A stretch of DNA of 64,000 bases from NCBI RefSeq assembly GCF_964340395.1, contig NC_135561.1, forward strand, positions 24,122,986 through 24,186,985, written 5' to 3'. The notes beneath the pieces were generated by a model, which worked only from the letters and a program-made list of their open reading frames with translations, was not told where the DNA came from and did no database searches. A program made the position numbers and the translations under genes. The stretch is from Glandiceps talaboti. Lineage: Eukaryota; Hemichordata; Enteropneusta; Spengelidae. Of this stretch, positions 61,950 to 64,000 are shown one piece after another. The first letter of the stretch is position 1, and each line of letters begins with the position of its first letter.

Positions 61950-62600
61950 CTGATACAAAATATAAAAAAATAGCGCCAATGGTGCTGTAGCACAACTGTA
62001 CATTTTTTTAATGTTTACCCACATGCCAGTCCATGCTTGGTATAGGTGTTCATTTTCTGAATGATTATCCAGTTGCCTATCCAACCCTGTTATCATATAC
62101 ATAAACTTACCTGTACGACACGAATATCAATGACGTTACAAGTAGTAGTATTCCTCAAGATGGGCAAAATGAACTGTAAAAAGTCAGTGAAAATTTGACT
62201 GTATCGGTCAATCATCTAGTGCCCTCATAACATTTATTTGAAAGAAATTCTCATTAATATACACAAATGAAGGTAGCTTCATCCAGAGTGATGTTATGAG
62301 AGCTAATAATTACTTCCGCCATGTTGAAATTCGATTTTGTGAGTGAAAAATGCACATAAAATTACGATCGCTCATCATTTCAATCGTACTCCAGATATCG
62401 TTCATTGTCATGCTTTCAAAGTGGCAGTGTAGATAAACAAGGCTAATACGCATGTGTGGAACTAGTTATGGCAGACATTTTTGCAGCAATAGCTGCCGTT
62501 AAATGGCATAACAGCAAGGTAGGTGAATGAACTTTGGCATTCCCGCAATAGTGGGAATCGGTGGGCGCCCTAGAGCATTCCTGCACTAGTGGGAATCAGT
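61950..62600. other. Intron sequence, no gene seen
   Basis: It holds the splice acceptor of the exon at 61812-61949. A short duplicated phrase, GTGGGAATCGGTGG and GTGGGAATCAGTGG, is at 62550-62600. Nothing else is recognised. Confidence 0.5.
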
Positions 62601-62614
62601 GGTGAAAGGGTTAA

Positions 62615-62703
62615 GTCCTTTACACACACACACACACTAGCACACATACACACAGACATTTCTCGATGCCTACAGCACTACTGAACCTAGTTCAGCTGTG
62701 CTA
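62615..62703 (+). mobile_element. 3' end of a fourth Helentron/pearl-like family
   Basis: A CA-rich microsatellite (62621-62655) is followed by a hairpin, AGCACTACTGAAC-CTAG-TTCAGCTGTGCT (62674-62702), and an A run. This is the same microsatellite-then-hairpin arrangement as families A and B. No matching 5' end is seen upstream, so it is truncated. Confidence 0.5.
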
Positions 62704-63380
62704 AAAAATGAATCATTAAAACTACACGCCATATTATCATGCTTTATATGCATGGTACATGAACTTTCTTAACATCAATGTATAACCAAATTATATTGAA
62801 TTTAACTTCTTTAGATATACATGTAACATAATTACTGAAAACCATTAATATGTAAATAGTTTATTAATATTCATGGTATGTTTAGCAAAACCTAATCAGT
62901 TCTAGCCATCGCCCTAACAAATATGTGCACCAAATTTGGAGTCATGATGGGTGAATGGTTAGCGTGACCGGCTTGGAATCTACAGGTTGCAGGTTCGAGC
63001 CCCGTCGCTGCCTGCTGTTTGTTTCTGAGTGGCTAAAGTCCTTGGGCAAGATTTGAACCACGACTGTGCCTCAGTCAACCCAGCTGTATAACTGGGGACC
63101 TGGTAGGATGTAGGTTGCAATGTGAAGGCTTTAATCCTATGCGCTTAAATGGCTGCAATGGATTGTATGCTCCCCGGGGAGTTGAGGAAGACTAAAGGGC
63201 CGTTGTGCTGTTCTGATCCGAGCCAGGGGTAATAATTGTAAAGCACTTTGAGCACGGAGTGGGAAAGCGCTATATAAGAAACCAACATTATTATTATTAT
63301 TATTTGGTTTGAATTAATCCAGCCATTTTTGAGAAAACGATTACACAGACATACACAGATTTTTCATCCCTAATAATATA
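62704..63380 (+). mobile_element. Family B-related core fragment, host of a SINE
   Basis: Phrases CCAAATTATATTGAATTTAA, CCATTAATATGTAAATAG and CCTAATCAGTTCTAGCCAT parallel the family B core and tail, and the end GATTACACAGACATACACAG parallels its microsatellite. It is split by a SINE at 62940-63301. Confidence 0.55.
62940..63301 (+). mobile_element. tRNA-derived SINE (about 362 bp)
   Basis: It has a Pol III A box, TGGTTAGCGTG (62956-62966), and a B box, GGTTCGAGCC (62992-63001), about 36 bp apart as in tRNA genes. A 3' module ends AAAGCGCTATATAAGAAACC, then (ATT)n. ATTTGG flanks both ends (62934-62939, 63302-63307); removal restores ACCAAATTTGGTTTGAATT. The TGTAAAGCACTTTGAGCAC-type tail is common to invertebrate SINEs. 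It encodes no protein and depends on a LINE for mobility. Confidence 0.85.
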
Positions 63381-63882
63381 TATATGGAAGGTAGAAATGT
63401 GTGCAAATATGCCTAGCAAAAAGACACTCCCATAGCAACAGCCAAATGATATATATCTTTCGGAATCCCTCTGAGTTGATAAAGTTGTGCTACAACGTTA
63501 TTGGCACTTCATTTTAGGTTTTGTAGTCAATTTCAATATACTGGTATAATATAATATCAATAAACCACCCCATTGGGGGATGGTATATCCCTTGGTTTTG
63601 ATGACATTTTCGCTATGTGTATTGCATATGTCACCAACTGGTCATATTCTCAGGATATATCATACTCAGGGATGGTTTTTTTTTTTGCTTAAATATAAGC
63701 TGATAATTTTGTAAAGTAATCATATTGAAACCTATCACGCTATAGACTTGAATTCCTGTCAGATTTCTTCACATGAAGGAGAGAAATATTATGTATTATA
63801 GACACACACAGATGGATGAAACACATTGTAAATAGCACCCCTTTTCAGACAAAACAATTAACTCATTGAGATCATTGCATAC
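63381..63882. other. Intron sequence, no gene seen
   Basis: AT-rich, non-tandem sequence up to the donor at 63877-63882. No coding or RNA feature recognised. Confidence 0.5.
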
Positions 63883-64000
63883 CTTGTCCAAGTTCATAAA
63901 TCTGGTTATTGTTTGGGTCATACCATTTTGGATCCACAGCTTGGTTTATTCCAGAGGTAGCACATGTGTAGGAAAATGAGCCACCTTCTTCTAAATATTT
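63883..64000 (-). CDS. Ig1, first-half exon (partial, continues past window edge)
   Basis: This exon encodes the front half of the first visible Ig domain: KYLEEGGSFSYTC, then PKWYDPNNNQIYELGQ. The B-strand Cys and the core Trp are present. The donor is CAAG|GTATGC, leaving one base of a codon (phase 1), which fits the next exon and rebuilds a Gly codon at the junction. The upstream border lies beyond position 64000, so its acceptor and any signal-peptide exon cannot be seen. The DPNNN loop after WY resembles the Ig1 region of the NCAM/Fas2 family by recall. Confidence 0.88.

Larger units (their letters stand above)
10661..64000 (-). other. NCAM/Fasciclin-II-like Ig-domain adhesion gene (partial gene span)
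   Basis: Six exons in one orientation join in frame through consistent intron phases into successive Ig domains, each with a Cys, a Trp about a dozen residues later and a (D/S)xGxYxC motif. Order from 5' to 3': Ig1 (63883-64000 plus 61812-61949), Ig2 (53838-53975 plus 39608-39745), Ig3 (19978-20130 plus the first part of 10661-10923), start of Ig4 (rest of 10661-10923). From family knowledge, the Ig2 phrases FVNAPEKQY and DEGTYTCRA and the Ig3 start VPPTIT resemble Drosophila Fas2 and vertebrate NCAM, homophilic adhesion proteins of the nervous system; this is inferred by recall, not by a search. Introns measure about 1.9, 7.8, 14.1, 19.5 and 9.1 kb, and the next exceeds 10.6 kb. The start codon and C-terminal part are outside the window. 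I see no frameshift or stop in any exon, so the gene looks intact here. Confidence 0.85.

Noticed and set aside
62944-63015. Possible functional tRNA gene
   Set aside because: A and B boxes are present, but it is continuous with a SINE body and flanked by a target duplication, and I could not fold a full cloverleaf.

Overview
The window is animal (metazoan) nuclear DNA, most likely from a marine invertebrate (a lophotrochozoan or an invertebrate deuterostome; I cannot decide which). The signs are small spliced Ig-domain exons with GT-AG borders, CR1/L2-like LINE remnants, a tRNA-derived SINE, several terminal-inverted-repeat DNA elements, Helentron/pearl-like elements and very large tandem-repeat arrays. 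There is no bacterial or viral gene content.

One gene is recognisable. On the minus strand, six exons (63883-64000 partial, 61812-61949, 53838-53975, 39608-39745, 19978-20130, 10661-10923) join in frame to encode Ig domains 1-3 and the first half of Ig4 of an NCAM/Fasciclin-II-like cell-adhesion protein. Start codon, signal peptide, any fibronectin type III domains and membrane anchor lie outside the window. About 0.9 kb of coding sequence is spread over more than 53 kb.

The introns are mostly tandem repeats; my span sums give about 37 kb of the 64 kb. Each intron has its own families. Below exon 6: a 31-bp array (1765-2107) and a 27-bp array (2257-10660, split by a DNA element at 7761-8815). 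Exon 5 to 6: related 36-bp and 23-25-bp arrays (11095-19926). Exon 4 to 5: a 29-bp array (22207-34890). Exon 3 to 4: 34-bp (41893-44817), about 95-bp (47390-48444) and 43-bp (50205-53640) arrays. Exon 2 to 3: 34-bp (57898-58139) and 50-bp (58140-60336) arrays.

Between the arrays lie mobile-element remnants. Three or four families share one plan: a short 5' hairpin, a subterminal motif, 150-180-bp core repeats or related sequence, often a microsatellite, and a 3' hairpin repeating the subterminal motif. Five copies of family A are in the window. There are also LINE fragments, a SINE, a probable DIRS-like relic and several MITE or fold-back elements, many with a readable insertion site.

The most striking observation is that the 27-bp array begins exactly at the 5' splice site of the last visible exon. 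Its unit contains a copy of that donor (CAG|GTAATG, sense strand), and every donor copy in the 68 units nearest the exon is in frame with the Ig exon. Splicing from any copy would add multiples of nine residues to Ig4 without a frameshift.
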